DNA of 64,000 nucleotides, from the NCBI RefSeq assembly GCF_000004075.3, contig NC_026659.2:24818272-24882271 (forward strand), in the 5' to 3' direction. A program made the translations under genes and the position numbers. Every line of letters begins with the position of its first letter. Position 1 is the stretch's first letter. Shown here in pieces: positions 21,630-33,990 of the stretch. Origin of the DNA: Cucumis sativus (Eukaryota; Streptophyta; Magnoliopsida; Cucurbitales; Cucurbitaceae). The notes beneath the pieces are model-generated. The model did no database searches. It saw only the letters and a list, made by a program, of their open reading frames with translations, and was not told the origin of the DNA.

Positions 21630-24389
21630 GTTGCGACGTATGAGAAAGACGATGACGGAGAGATCTTGTTCTGAACTGGGAATAGCTGCGTGAATCTTTT
21701 CTTCAGTGGGGAACGGCGATGCTCGTCGGGTAATTGGGGAGTACGAACGCCGTTTCGTAGCGTGAATGAGCGCAAGTGGGCTTCCTTAAATTCATTCGCT
21801 TCTTATATGGTGCATAATAAATGGGCCTTTGTCCGGTCCAGTTCTTTCCTCCTTTATTTATTTTTTAAATAGTTAGACAACATACCTAAATCAACTTAAA
21901 GAATTTGTATTTTACAGATCTATTAAATTATGATTTATTTTATAAGGTTTCGTAAATTTTAGTAATTTAGACTATACGAGTTAAAAGATCCTATTATATG
22001 TATATTTTTTTAAGAAGGTAACAATACATTTAATTTAATATAAAGTCGAGAAAATGACATTTTAATATTTTTCATTTCGAGTCAAATATTTTACGGTTTA
22101 TTTAAAAATATTCAAACAAATATATGAAGAATATTATAAGTATATTTGATACGTATTCAACAAATATAATTGATTTCACGATAACTTAATATAAGTATAT
22201 TTGCAACAAATATATATTACACGATAAACAAATACGTACATTTTTTTAAATAGTTTTAATATTTTATTATTTTTTAAAATGATCTAAACAATTTTTTTTA
22301 GTATGTTTCAAATTGTTTTATAATGCTATGTATGTGTTCATATTCAATTATATGATTTGATTGATTTTTTTTTTTTTTGTCAACTAGAAAGTTTATTTCT
22401 CTCTAATAATATTGATATATAGTATGTAATAGTAACATTAAGTTATGAGATTTAATTAATCTACATAAAGATATGAGATTTTAATCATTTATTTTGCTAT
22501 TCGTAATTATAGCAAAATTCTTCTATATGAATATCTATTCAAATAAGTAATCATATTTGATTTTATCTTATTATGTTTTCGATTTATCAAGTTTGGTTCT
22601 ATCTCATTCTTTATCAATTTGTTTCTGCATTACGTTATCACATTCAGAATTTGGTAAACTTCTTCTTCCGTTTTATTCATTTGGTTAACAGTTAACTAAT
22701 TTTGTTAATTTCATGCATTTTTTTCGTTTAAATTATTGTTATTTATATAATGAAATTACAAGAATCTGTTTCCTTTTAATTTTGTATTTTAGTGTCAAAA
22801 CTGATATAATTGAGAAAATAGATAATTATTTTTTTTAATAAGAGATTTGAAATTTGTAAAATTTAAATTAATAAACAGTTAATCTCATTTTTTGTTATAA
22901 TCTTTCATCCATTAGTTTTTAGTCCTTTATATGTATCTATATTGGCATGTAATTAATTAATGACCACTCAAATATTTAAACACAATGTATTTGTATTCGT
23001 CTAACTTATTTGTATATTTGATATTTTATATTTCGTTTAACGGATACTTTAAATAGGTAAATAGTTAGATGTTTATTTTTATAAAATATTTTAAATTATG
23101 TAATAAGAAAAAACTACGTATAATAATAACGTTATTATTTTAGAAAATTACGACGAATAACAATTTTGGTTATTATTTTAGTTTAAACTTTAAATAAGAG
23201 GTTTTGAGTGTTTTCCAACTGCTTTTGAAATAATATCATATTTCTTTTATACCAACAATATTTGTTTTTGAAATAATATCACATTTCTTTTATACCAACA
23301 ATATTTCTTGTATACCAACAATCTTTTAAATCAGATACTATCTAAATAATATCATATTTCTTTATCTTAAATAATATCATATTTCTTTTATATAAACGAA
23401 CTTTGGAGTAATTAAAAGAATAACCACTCTAATTTGTACAATTTTCAAAATTATCAAAATATATCCTAAATACAAAATTATCAAAATATATCCTAAAAGA
23501 CACCTCTACCCCTTCCGTAATTATTATTTTAAATTATTAGTTCCCTTCGTAATTATTATTTTAAATTATTAGTACATATTATTATGTATCCTTCCTCCTT
23601 AAATTTAAGAATTATACATATTATCACAAAATAAATGAGTTATTTTTATGAGGAATCAATATAAATGAGTTCTATAAACGTAGACTATTAGAATCACGTA
23701 AGCCAACCTTTAATAAATAAAAATATCATTTATTAACATGTAAAATTACAAATTACGAATATTAAACATCACCAAATTAATTTTTCTCAAAACAGAAAAA
23801 AAAAAAAAACTAATAAAAAATCCAACACAAAATCACTAAAAAGACACACTCATCACAAATCCAATCTTAAACAAAAGATAGATACAAGGAGGGATGCTTT
23901 TAACCTAATTTACTTCTAAAAACTAGCTAGTGATAAGATGTGTATAATAACATAGATCAGATGGAGAGAGTTGGAACAAATCATTTTTCAAATCAAAATG
24001 TTTCTTTTAAAATTCTTCACATGTACTTACAAGATCATCATCCCACCAAAAATACATTTTACCTAATTAGTTCCATTAATTCTTTTAAACTTTTAATCTA
24101 CGTTCTTGATTCCCTATAAGATTGAAAGTACAGTATAGTTTATGTAAGAGCGAGCTTTCTGATCTCTCCATATTCTTCAGAAATTTAGAAATGAAATGCA
24201 AATTAAACAAAACCCAACAGTGTCTTGAGAAAAAACCTAACAACATTTTTGTCCTAAAATATGAACAAAACACCAAATAACCAAAGTAAGAATGTAAAAA
24301 CTCCAACTTCCAGTTTATCCCAATTCATATTCAACCAAAAAAAACTACCAGATTGGAAAAGAAAATTACAGTTTTTCCTCTTATGCTTC
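21630..24389. other. AT-rich intergenic region
   Basis: The first 150 bases should hold the zinc-finger gene's promoter and leader. The rest is extremely AT-rich with no coding content. It contains the tandem duplications at 23225-23572 and the 3' UTR of the lipid-transfer gene at the right edge. Confidence 0.6.
23225..23572. repeat. cluster of short tandem duplications
   Basis: Three successive duplication sets are visible. A unit around GAAATAATATCATATTTC with TTTTATACCAACAATATTT recurs from 23225 to 23395. ATTATCAAAATATATCCTAA occurs twice at about 23450-23495. A 27-base unit containing CGTAATTATTATTTTAAATT occurs twice at 23515-23572. Each set is a direct head-to-tail repeat with few differences. 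Confidence 0.75.
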
Positions 24390-25469
24390 TCAGGCGTAAG
24401 TGATCGGCGAAAGAAATGCCGTAAATGAGATTACGACGACCATCGCCACCACCATCAAACCAACTGGAGAATTGGCTACTGTCTTACTTCCAGCATTTCC
24501 GTCGGGACTTGTCCTCGTCGTCGTTGCAGACGCCGGTGTCGCCGGTGAGGTCGAATTGCTAAAAATAGCAGCATCCGGTGAATTCGCCGGTAACCCGAGA
24601 AGCTCTGCCCAAAATAATAATAAGAAGAAAGGAAATTATTTACGTAAATGAAAAGTACAAATTATGAAATTTCAGATTCAAAGTCTATCAATATTCATTT
24701 ATTTTTCTAGACAATTAAATTTATTTTTATTTGAAAATTAAAATGAAAATTTTGGATTTAAAATATAGTGAGACAAAAAATGTGATGAACCAAAAAACAA
24801 ATAATTAAACAAACTTACACACTTTAAAAAACCCCCAGAAAAAACACTTAAAATAATTGTTTAAATTGAAAGTGCTAAACTCAAATATGGTTTCTAAAAA
24901 CAATAAATTTAAAAAATCAGATTCTACTATTTTTTATTATTCTTGAAAACAACAGAAAACTGCAACTATTTTACAAAATATAGAAGAAAAAATAGTTCTT
25001 CAACTTTTATTCCTTAATTAATTACTTGTGAAAAACCAAAAACCAAAAACCAAATAGCTACTAAATAATCAAACAACCTAAAAGAAAAGAAAGAGGGTTT
25101 GGAAGAGAAATTACTTGGGCAATAGCTAACACTGGAGTTTTTCAAGTGACAAACAGAAGGAAGCTGTAAAAGCTTAATCTCTTGAATCCCTAAGCTCTTG
25201 ATCTGCTGATTCCCATTATGAGTCTGTTGTATGAAGAAACACAAGCACTTTGGCTTACTTTCTTTTATACCTTCAATCGAATCACAACATTCCTCCGTCG
25301 GCGCCGCCGCTTTCCCCGTCGCGTACGCGAAACAACTCACCACTTTCTCGAAGTCATTGCTGCACTCCTCTTTCAAATCATCCTCCTGTGCTCGTCCCGG
25401 TACCACCCTTCCTAATAAACACACCGCCACCACCGCTAAAACCACACTCACCTTTCTTCCGCTCTTCAT
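24390..25469 (-). CDS. GPI-anchored non-specific lipid-transfer protein (YLS3/LTPG-like), 189 aa
   Basis: Two exons, 25469-25115 and 24604-24390, join in frame. Parts in order: a signal peptide (about 1-27, VSVVLAVVAVCLLG core); the eight-cysteine domain C36-x9-C46-x14-C61C62-x12-C75-x1-C77-x29-C107-x9-C117; LLGLPANSPDAAIF, as in YLS3-like proteins; a Ser/Thr/Pro-rich linker; and a C-terminal hydrophobic tail (GLMVVAMVVVISFTAF) for GPI attachment. The family carries lipids at the outer face of the plasma membrane and takes part in cutin, wax or suberin deposition. A GTG-led extension upstream is not used because the ATG at 25469 directly precedes the signal peptide. The exact subgroup is uncertain. 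Confidence 0.88.
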
Positions 25470-27330
25470 TTTCTCTCTTTCTCGCTTCTGATCTCCCAAA
25501 TTAATGAACCCGAGTAGTCAGTGGTGGGCTAATTGCTGTAAAGGGTTCAGAATTTATATTTATTTTGGTGGTTATGGAGGTGGGTTGGTGGAACGGTGCA
25601 TCCTATCGTGAATTTATGGCATGTACAACATTTTGCCTATCTCTTGGTCATTTTAACTAAACATGACGGTTAAAGTTACTTTTTTCAATTTTATTGAACA
25701 AAATATTTATCCAACGTCAAATAATTGAGTATAATGTTTTTTTTTTCTTTTTGCTTTTAATGATCATTTTATGGTTGATAAATAATTTTTTAATTATTAA
25801 TTTAACAAATTATCAAAAATAACAAAATAAAATTTTCAAATTCTATAACTATCATTCATAGAATTCAACTAGTAAATATTTTGTTAAGTGTCGTCATTTT
25901 TATAATTTTTCTTAAGTTATTATAAAATTATTTTCAAGCATGTTTGATTTTAAGAAAAATACCAACTTTAGGGAAAGGAAATTTTGCAAATAACCAAACC
26001 TCATTTGGGTTCCTTTTTCCTACATGTAAACACCCCGATCATATGCATTTCATTCCATTTACTAAACGTCCAACGACTAATTCATACATCGTATAATTTT
26101 TTATTCTTTAAACAATAAATTAAAAGAAAAAGAAAAAGATACTTTTATTTTATTTATTTAACATACGGGACGATGCATGAATAACCCTACGTAGTTAATG
26201 CTTCTAAATAAATAAAAGAAAAAACTAACACCTACCATACAACCTAAACATATGCTTAATAAAATATTGCCATGTGACAGAAAGAAAGAAAATAAAAAAG
26301 AATCGTTTATATTTTATTTGTCTATATGCTTTTAAGGAATAAATGAACAGATTAATTAGTTGCATTGCATTGCAGCACCATACCTATATTAAAAAAAATG
26401 TAGAAATACATAATAAATCGTGAGTTTATAAATTACTATGTTGAAAGAGATGATGTGACATAATATCAATAGTGTTTCCATACACTACTAAGTATGGGAA
26501 AAATATCCCTATTTTACGAATTAATGAGAGGCGATGGAGGTGGTTGGGAGGGACTTAAATTCCGGGCCCGGCTACTTTTCAGCTCAACCGTGACCAAAAT
26601 TTAATGCGGGCTGGCTCAACTCAACTGCACCATGACCGCGTGGCTTGGTTTTCGATACACGTGTCGGTCTAATTTTGCATGCAGCAGAGACTTTGTTGTT
26701 ATGTTTTATTACGAAACGTGAGAATCAACGGCTGAGATGGATCCTTGGGAGGAATTAAATCGATTAAATGGTTGGGGGAGGCAACGTCCAATTGTCCATA
26801 ATGGCCTTTCTTTTGTGCATTTCTATTTATTGTGATTTGTACTACGCACTATTCTTCCTTCTCATCTAACTATTTATTAGTGTAGCCGTTAAACATGACT
26901 ATGGTATGAAATGAAAACTTTTCGTTTCTTCTTTGAATTGTTGTTGGTTTTAGTTTGCTTTATCTTTTGTTGACGGGTGTGTTCCGTTCAAAACTCGCGT
27001 ATTGTTTTGGTTAGTTGAGTTCAAAAAATGATTGAGTTTGAACGACACGCTAATAATTTAAAACTTTGAAGGATTGAAATATTTGATTGTGGTAACTTAG
27101 ACATTAAAAGAATGTATGCTTCGCTAACTCACCTGTGACGTGAGTTTCATGCTCTAAATTGTTTATGATAAATCAAAAATTGAAAATATAGTAATTAAAA
27201 TCAATATTTTTAAAGTACGATCAACAAAAATAAATTAAAGACAAAAGTACGAACCAATATAATATTTAATAACAATTTTACTTTGACTATTCTTTTCTTC
27301 TTTTTAACGAAAATTTTGTGCGACAAAATG

Positions 27331-27404
27331 GGGCCTATAGTTCAAAGGATTATAGCACATGGTTACGAATCACACTGTCGTGTGTTTAAATTCATCCTCT
27401 CCCA
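27331..27404 (+). pseudogene. decayed plastid-derived tRNA-Arg(ACG) copy
   Basis: Exactly 74 bases align without gaps to plastid trnR-ACG as I remember it. Conserved blocks include GGGCCT-TAG, TCA-AGGATTA-AGCAC, the anticodon context TTACGAA and the CCCA end. Most of the roughly 16 differences are C-to-T or G-to-A, the pattern of methylation-driven decay in a nuclear plastid insert. The T-loop (TTTAA instead of TTCGA) and acceptor pairing are damaged, so it should not be functional. Flanks are not recognisably plastid. Confidence 0.75.
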
Positions 27405-28850
27405 CAATAGAAAAAATATCTTACCATACCTTGAAGATGAAATATTATATCAATTAAAATTGAACTACGTTCATTTTGATACATTGTTCCATTTTTAAAC
27501 CATGTTAAATACGTTAAGGATAACTATATCAAATATAATAATTCAATATGTTTTTTGAAATAAGAAATTTTGAAATTACTTATTATATAATATAAACTAT
27601 AAAGTACCAAAACCAAAGTACGACCATTAATAAATATTAAAATTAAAACATAAATCGTTTGAAGTTTATTTTATTTGGTCCACCAACTTCCAAAACATAT
27701 ATTTCATATATACATTTTAATAATTGAAATAGTTATTTTTGTTTCAAAAAGCTTAATTATAAAAAGCATATTTTAATAACTTTTAACTTTTTCAAGATCA
27801 TCCTTGCCATCCTTCATACACTCAACTCTTTCATTAACTACAATAAACGATATTTTAAATCACTCCATTTATATTTTATTTACTATTTACTATTTTTTAT
27901 TAAACTAAAATAGTTTATACACCAAACATATATTATAATAATTGAAACTAAAATAATCTACACCTCAAACACAAACTATTCTAATCAAATAACTCAATAA
28001 CTCTCTCTAAACCAAATAAACACCCTTTTAAAGTTTGACAAACGAGTGAAATAGTTTCAACTATGTGTACTATCTATTTCATGTGATGGAAGCAACAATG
28101 ATATAACTTTCCTTTTGAATTTAGCATAACTAAGTTTGTCGCCAAACGAAAACTCTAAGTAAACGACATTTTAAGTTTAGACATGGATCACGTTTTCTTC
28201 TTCATGATATACATAAATTTGTTTAGTTTCTCATTTTTTAAAAGGTAGAGAAAGAAATTGGATGAAAAAACGATTAAATTTTAAAATATTTAGGGAGGAC
28301 ACTCAATTTAATTATAATTAATGTCGTTGATAAATTAGAAAGAGTATAGTTGTTAGATAGATCAGGTTTTGTTCTCATTTGTTTAGTTTCTCATTTTTTT
28401 TAGAGGTAGAAAAGGAAATCAAGACCATTAATCCATTTAATTTTAATTCGTCATCACATTGTTTTATAGTTCATATTCCTTTTTCAATTGTGTAGCCATC
28501 TAACTTATTAATTGAAATAGCAAAAATAACCATAAGACCTATTAATCAATGGGCAGTGGGCCTATAAGAATCTGTCAACAACATCATGCTTTTTAAAGTT
28601 CAATCATGTGAATGATTTCAAGTTTTTAGATATGTGTATACATAGTAAACACAAACTTAAGGTCACAAAACCCCCCATGATAAAGATTAATAAACTAATA
28701 ATAATTCCAACTTTTGGTAAATAATGAACTTCAATTTAGGAGTTTAAAAGTTAATTAGTGTATTCAAATAATAATAATTTTTATGATAATTTTTCTTTAA
28801 TATGATATATTTAATTTTTCTTTAATATGATATATTTACTAATAATGAAT

Positions 28851-29570
28851 TAGGGTCTAAAAATATGAGTTTAACATGAATAACCCGCATTACCCAACCC
28901 ATATTATTAGGGTTGGGTTGGATTAGGTTATGTTAAAACGTAGGTTGAGTTGGGTTAAAAATATATTTTTTTTTGAGTTGGAGGTTTGAAAAATTCGATT
29001 CGACCCAACCCAACTCGATTATATATATATATTATTTAATAAAATAAAATCTAAAAATTAGGTTTCCCCTCCTCAATTTTCATTACTTCGTGCCTCGCTT
29101 ACCCACAAGAAGGTTTGAAAAATTCAGTTCAACCCAACCCGAGACCTTGGGATTTTAAAGGGGTACAACCACGGCAACAAAGTTAGGATATAATAAAAAT
29201 TTGTATTATTTAATATAATATTGCAATTTGATACTTCAAAACTAATATTAAAAGTACAAAAATCGCGAATGTGAGGGGCAGTGCCTCGCCTGTCCCCTTA
29301 ATAGATCCACCTATGTTTTCTCCCTCACAATCTCGTCATCCACCTCCGTTTCTGACTGTCGGTCTTCTCCCTATTCGATCTTCTTTCTCACAATCACGTT
29401 GTCCACCTCCGTTTTTGTTAGAAAGTAAAAACGAAAACACACACAACCCGAAAACCCAACCTATATTCTGCGTGTTTAGTTAAAAACTAAATTCGAATTG
29501 TTTGTATTGTCAATCCATATAACCCAAAATATATGGGTTGGATTGATAATATCTCCCAACCACACCCTTA
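28851..29570. mobile_element. hAT-like non-autonomous DNA transposon, about 720 bp
   Basis: The left end TAGGGTCTAAAAATATGAG and the right end (...CCAACCACACCCTTA) are imperfect inverted termini, and subterminal ACCCAACCCATAT is matched by ATATGGGTTGG-type sequence near the right end. Flanks TAATGAAT (28843-28850) and TCATCAAT (29571-29578) agree at 6 of 8 positions, as expected for a decayed 8-base target duplication. Inside, GGTTTGAAAAATTC followed by CCAACCC repeats occurs twice (about 28983 and 29111). No transposase is encoded. It is related in plan to 5042-5500. Confidence 0.5.
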
Positions 29571-29925
29571 TCATCAATGACAATTTTAACGTCTTTATTT
29601 TTCTTATTCATTAATAAATAATGATATATTATTTTAAAAAGTGAATTATGAGATATCTGACAACTAGAATTGGAATGGTTAACTATAATTATAAGTAGAG
29701 TAATTAGAGGAGTTTAATCAAATAACGATGTTAGAAATTAGTGAATTCCTAAACAAGAAGCGAGTAAATTTTTTCGGAACGCTTATGATAATAGAGCTCA
29801 TGTCACTACATTTTTTAATTTTAAAAAATAGCAAAATAAAAAATCGATAGCCTTTCAATAACTCTTCAATAGCCATCTAATATCACTAATGACTTGTAAT
29901 ATTCGTAATTTCTCACTTTTTTTTG

Positions 29926-30158
29926 GATAGTTGCAAATTTAACTATTAAATACAAAACAGTTAAGTATATAGCAACGTTTTAAAAAAATACAAATATAGC
30001 CAAAGAGAAATCTATCACTAATAGACCATGTTGTAAATATTGGTCTACCATTGATAGATCATCCAAATCTATTAACCATAATTTTTCTATATTTACAATT
30101 TTTTTAAATGTAGTTATATTCTTAATTATATTGTTATCGATAAAAGTGGTTAGTTACT
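29926..30158. mobile_element. inverted-repeat MITE, copy A
   Basis: The arms are about 65-70 bases and imperfect: GTATATAGCAACGTTTTAAA on the left and, reversed, GAATATAACTACATTTAAA on the right. The centre is an inverted repeat TCTATCACTAATAGACCA / TGGTCTACCATTGATAGA (30011-30050). The core ATAGACCATGTTG with TAAATATTGGTCTA recurs at 43750-43993 in the opposite orientation. No coding content. I recall this family as very common in Cucumis genomes. Confidence 0.7.
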
Positions 30159-30274
30159 TTTTTTACCCACCCGAATTGGGTCAAAGGCCTGAAATTTTTT
30201 CGAAAAAAAAGAAAGGAAGATCATGAAAAATTAGAAAGTTTTTGAAATACATAGAGAAGCACTATGTGTGTGTA

Positions 30275-30430
30275 AGATAGGCCCAAAAGGTTGGGTTGAA
30301 GCCCAAAGTGAAATGGGGCAGTTGAATAAGGGCGAGCGATGAGGAAGAGCTTTGGCAGAGGACAAAGAAGGGGAGAGATGCACGTAGTCAGGGCCACGTG
30401 TCTTCACGAACCAACTGATATACATAAATG
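30275..30430 (+). promoter_or_regulatory. promoter-like island without an obvious gene
   Basis: A GC-richer island in AT-rich DNA contains GGCCCAAAAG (about 30280), AGCCCAAAG (about 30300) and an ABRE/G-box core GCCACGTGTC (30393-30402). No supported coding region follows in the next 3 kb, though 30540-30640 is pyrimidine-rich like a plant leader. It might be the promoter of a non-coding transcript or a relic. Confidence 0.3.
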
Positions 30431-31219
30431 CGTCGTATTTGCTGACAACTTCACTAATAAATTAAGCAAATATATATATTGGAAATGTCACACTCCATTT
30501 TCTAATATATTTCTTCTTTTTCACACTAACCCAAACTATATTTATTATTATTCCCATTTTGTCCCTGTATTCTTTTTAAGTTCATTCCATTTCAATCTTT
30601 TATTTTTAATTTCTACTTTTTTTACTTTTTTTTTTTAAAGCTTTTTTTTCCATTAAATCTGATGCATAATAATTTTGAGAGACTTACTAAAGTTGAAAAT
30701 TTTAAAATATAGTGATTAAAATTGAAAAATATAAGAAATGAAATAATAATTTAAGGTAGGAAAATGAAGACATCAATATTCTATGGAAAATATAGTTGCA
30801 AAGAAAATGTGATAATTAAGAGGGAGGTAATTTAATTGAAGTTGGCATGAAAAACAATACCTATGGTTGGAGCTACTTTTTCTCTTCACAATTGACAAAC
30901 AACATCAAATTTTTCATCCTATACTTTATTACAATTTATGCATTTTCAAAGCAAGTTATTATTATTAGGCCATCTTGATTGAAAATAAATGTAAATTAAT
31001 TTCATTAAAAGTATAATATTTATTTTGAAAAATACATTACAAAGAAACATTTGGTTATAACTTGTTTTGTTTATTATATTTAATGAAAATATCAAAGAAA
31101 CTACAAAATAAAATAACAAAAGCATTTGTCTTCCTTTTATGCCAACAATGGAATTTTTGTAACTTATTTTTATCCAAAAACTTAGGTATAAACTAAGTCT
31201 AAAAGTAGCATATTATTTT

Positions 31220-31640
31220 GTTAATTCTATTCGGAACTCTAACTTAGCTCCAAGCTGTCTCTAAGTTTCTTCAGGAATCATCATAAGTTACGTTATAAAC
31301 CAACCCTATGAGTTAACTGGCTCTCGTGGATTCTCTTCAAGCAACCTCTAGACTCTCACATAGATTATGTAGGCACTTTTATAGGATTTTCATACATAAT
31401 CTAAGCTCATTTAATGACTATCTAAGCTACCACTACATTCTCGTAAATCATTTGAGACTACCAGCAAGGCTCTTTCTCGCGGGTTCTCTAAGCTTTCATT
31501 AGGTTTCTTAGAGATCTTTTGGGCTACCACTGTTAGTCCCTTGTACGCTCTCTCATGAGCCATCTAAGCTATAGGGTTCCAGACTCCTTCATGAGTCTTC
31601 AAAGCTATCTTTAAATACGTTCCTTCGTGGGTGCTATCTT
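31220..31640. repeat. degenerate minisatellite
   Basis: Variants of CTC-TGGGTTCTCTAAGCTA recur with roughly 40-70 base spacing: CTCTAAGTTTCTTCAGG, TCTCGTGGATTCTCTTCAAG, TTCTCGCGGGTTCTCTAAGC, CTCATGAGCCATCTAAGCT, TTCATGAGTCTTCAAAGCT and TTCGTGGGTGCTATC. The copies are highly diverged. It may be an old tandem array or part of an unrecognised element. Confidence 0.45.
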
Positions 31641-33990
31641 TAAATAAGCACCAAGTCGTGAGATGTCAATAAATCTTATGATAAATTGTTGCTGCTCAAA
31701 TCTTCTCAATTGAGTGGAATTCCTTTTGATGCGAGAATTCATTCTTAATTGTGATTTTTTGACCCCGGAATGTGTGATTGGTCCCAAAGGCAACACAAAT
31801 GCCTCTAGTTCATACCACTATCTCTACCTCTTAAATCACTAATTGACCCAAAAGCATAAATTGATGGGTGAAGTTAAATTTCATTAAAGATCGTTGTACG
31901 ACCTCCCTCCTCCCAACTCGTAGGTTCGATATATGAAGAAAACCCAACAAGTGCAAATCATTATCAAACAAAAAAAAAACAATGATGGGCTTTAAACGAA
32001 CAAAACTTCTTCGAACCACCTACTCCTATACCATATTAAATTACCAATATACCCTAAAAGCTTAAGTTAGTGTATAAAGACAAATTCAATACAAAATCAC
32101 TTAACATTGCCTATGCATCTAGTCCTATATCTCTTTATACTCTTAGTTGATGTAGTTTATAAAAACCGTAAACCTATATCCAAAGGCTATATAAAGAAGG
32201 TCTATGTTGGATGAGATGAAAGATTAGGATATAGTAGTTCTCATTGTAGCTCTCTCATAAACAGGCACTTAAAGATATAAATGTGTGTTATGAAGATGTT
32301 GGTCTAAACATAGCGTTGTCAAGAAAAATAAACTCATTTGACCTTCTTCATAATAATTAACAAAGGAAATAATGAAACAACCCATGAGGAAAAATGTCGA
32401 CAAACTATATTACCTAATGGGTTATGGGAGACATTGACATGCCTCTTTAATATGTTATAAAATTGTTGATAATAATTTTTTTAACAAAGTTGAAAAAAAG
32501 CCGTTCATTAATTTTGTTCGGATAGCTTAACTTAAAACTTTGCATAAATATTAATTTCGTTCATTAATTCTAATTTTGTGTTTCCGAAGATGTATGAATT
32601 TTATAGTAAACACTAACTAAAAGTTTAATTTAGCAATTTTCAAAATTCAACATCATTTTTTTAAAAAAATATGTATACATTACTAATTGAATAGCAATTC
32701 ATGTAATTTTCTCAAAACTTCCTATATATTTAAGTCGAGAGGGGTCGAAAATTAACTTCGAAATGAACTATGGATTGAAGGTAAAAAAGAGATACATCTT
32801 CTAACCTATCGAGATATAAAAATATGGATGCCAAAATGTAGAAAAGCAAATAACCTTAACCATAACAACTATGAATTTGCATTCTTGAGAATAATGCAAC
32901 CTCGAAGATAGAAAAAACTTGTGCAATAAGGTGGTACGGTGCTCGCTATTGATTCTTAAGTTAGCTTTGAACGTCTCTCATATTTTTGTTGCCTCTTTAG
33001 TTTCGGTAGCCCAATTCCGAATTGGGCCTTCGAGACTTGGTTTCTCTATAGCCAATCTCGAGTTGCAAAAAGATCAAAGATCATGTCATAGGCACAACCT
33101 ATGTTGCACACCTAATCCAAGATTACAAAATCGATTCCTTTTGTGCCCAAACAATCTATTATATCATCTGGTGATCTAGATTTGGCCATAACATATACGT
33201 TCAAGTTCACATGTTCGAAGTTTGATGCATTCAAGATCAATTATTATCATTATTATTATTTTATTTCAATAGTATATACGTGGTTGGAGACATGCAACAA
33301 ATACTATTAAACAAAACAAAAGAAATATTCTTATAAATGGTTTTTTTTTTCTTATTATAAAGAAAAAGAAAGAAAGTAGGAAGTTGCTAGGTTGTGGTGG
33401 CGGTCCTTCGTTCATGGGGTATGAATAAGATGGATTAGAGGATACGATTTGACTTTCTTTTTTCTTTTTTCTTTTTTGTTGTTAGGTATTTTAAAAATAA
33501 ATTTGAAAAATTGAAATAAAAAGTCCCAATTGATTTATTAAAAAGAAAATAATAATAATAAGACGACAAGTTGGTAAATAATAATCTGAGATTTAATTAA
33601 ATTAAATAGTAAATAGTATATGTACAAATTGGACTTGTGGATGGCTTTGGAAGAAGCAAGGACCAAGTTGATACACGTGGTGAGAGGTAAGTGGATGAAC
33701 AATTTAGAATGGATCCCACAAGGGGTAAGAACATCCAATCATCATCTGAGTCAGCGAAACGTTGAATAACGAACCGATTTTACCAAAGAACCGGTCAACG
33801 ACCATAGGGTAAAGCTCAAAATGGTCCTCATGAGAAAGGGTATTTCAGTCTTTTCAACTACCGTCCAATCTCAACACCGTTTCCCTAAACCTTTAAACGA
33901 ACCGAACGCATCGCTCAGATTTCTTCATTTTGGAGAGTTTGAATTTTTGTTTTTTTTTTTTGAAATTTTTTGTTTCTCATCAAACTGCAA

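Larger units (their letters stand above)
25470..33990. other. 8.5-kb gene-poor region
   Basis: It separates the lipid-transfer gene (-) and the methyltransferase (+). The left part should include the former's promoter, with a perfect palindrome ACACGTGT (G-box/ABRE-like) at 26657-26664. Inside are a decayed plastid trnR copy, a duplicated TTGTTTAGTTTCTCATTTTT segment (about 28219 and 28379), a hAT-like element (28851-29570), an inverted-repeat element (29926-30158), a promoter-like island (30275-30430) and a degenerate minisatellite (31220-31640). The open frame at 32919-33179 has no recognisable product. Confidence 0.6.
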
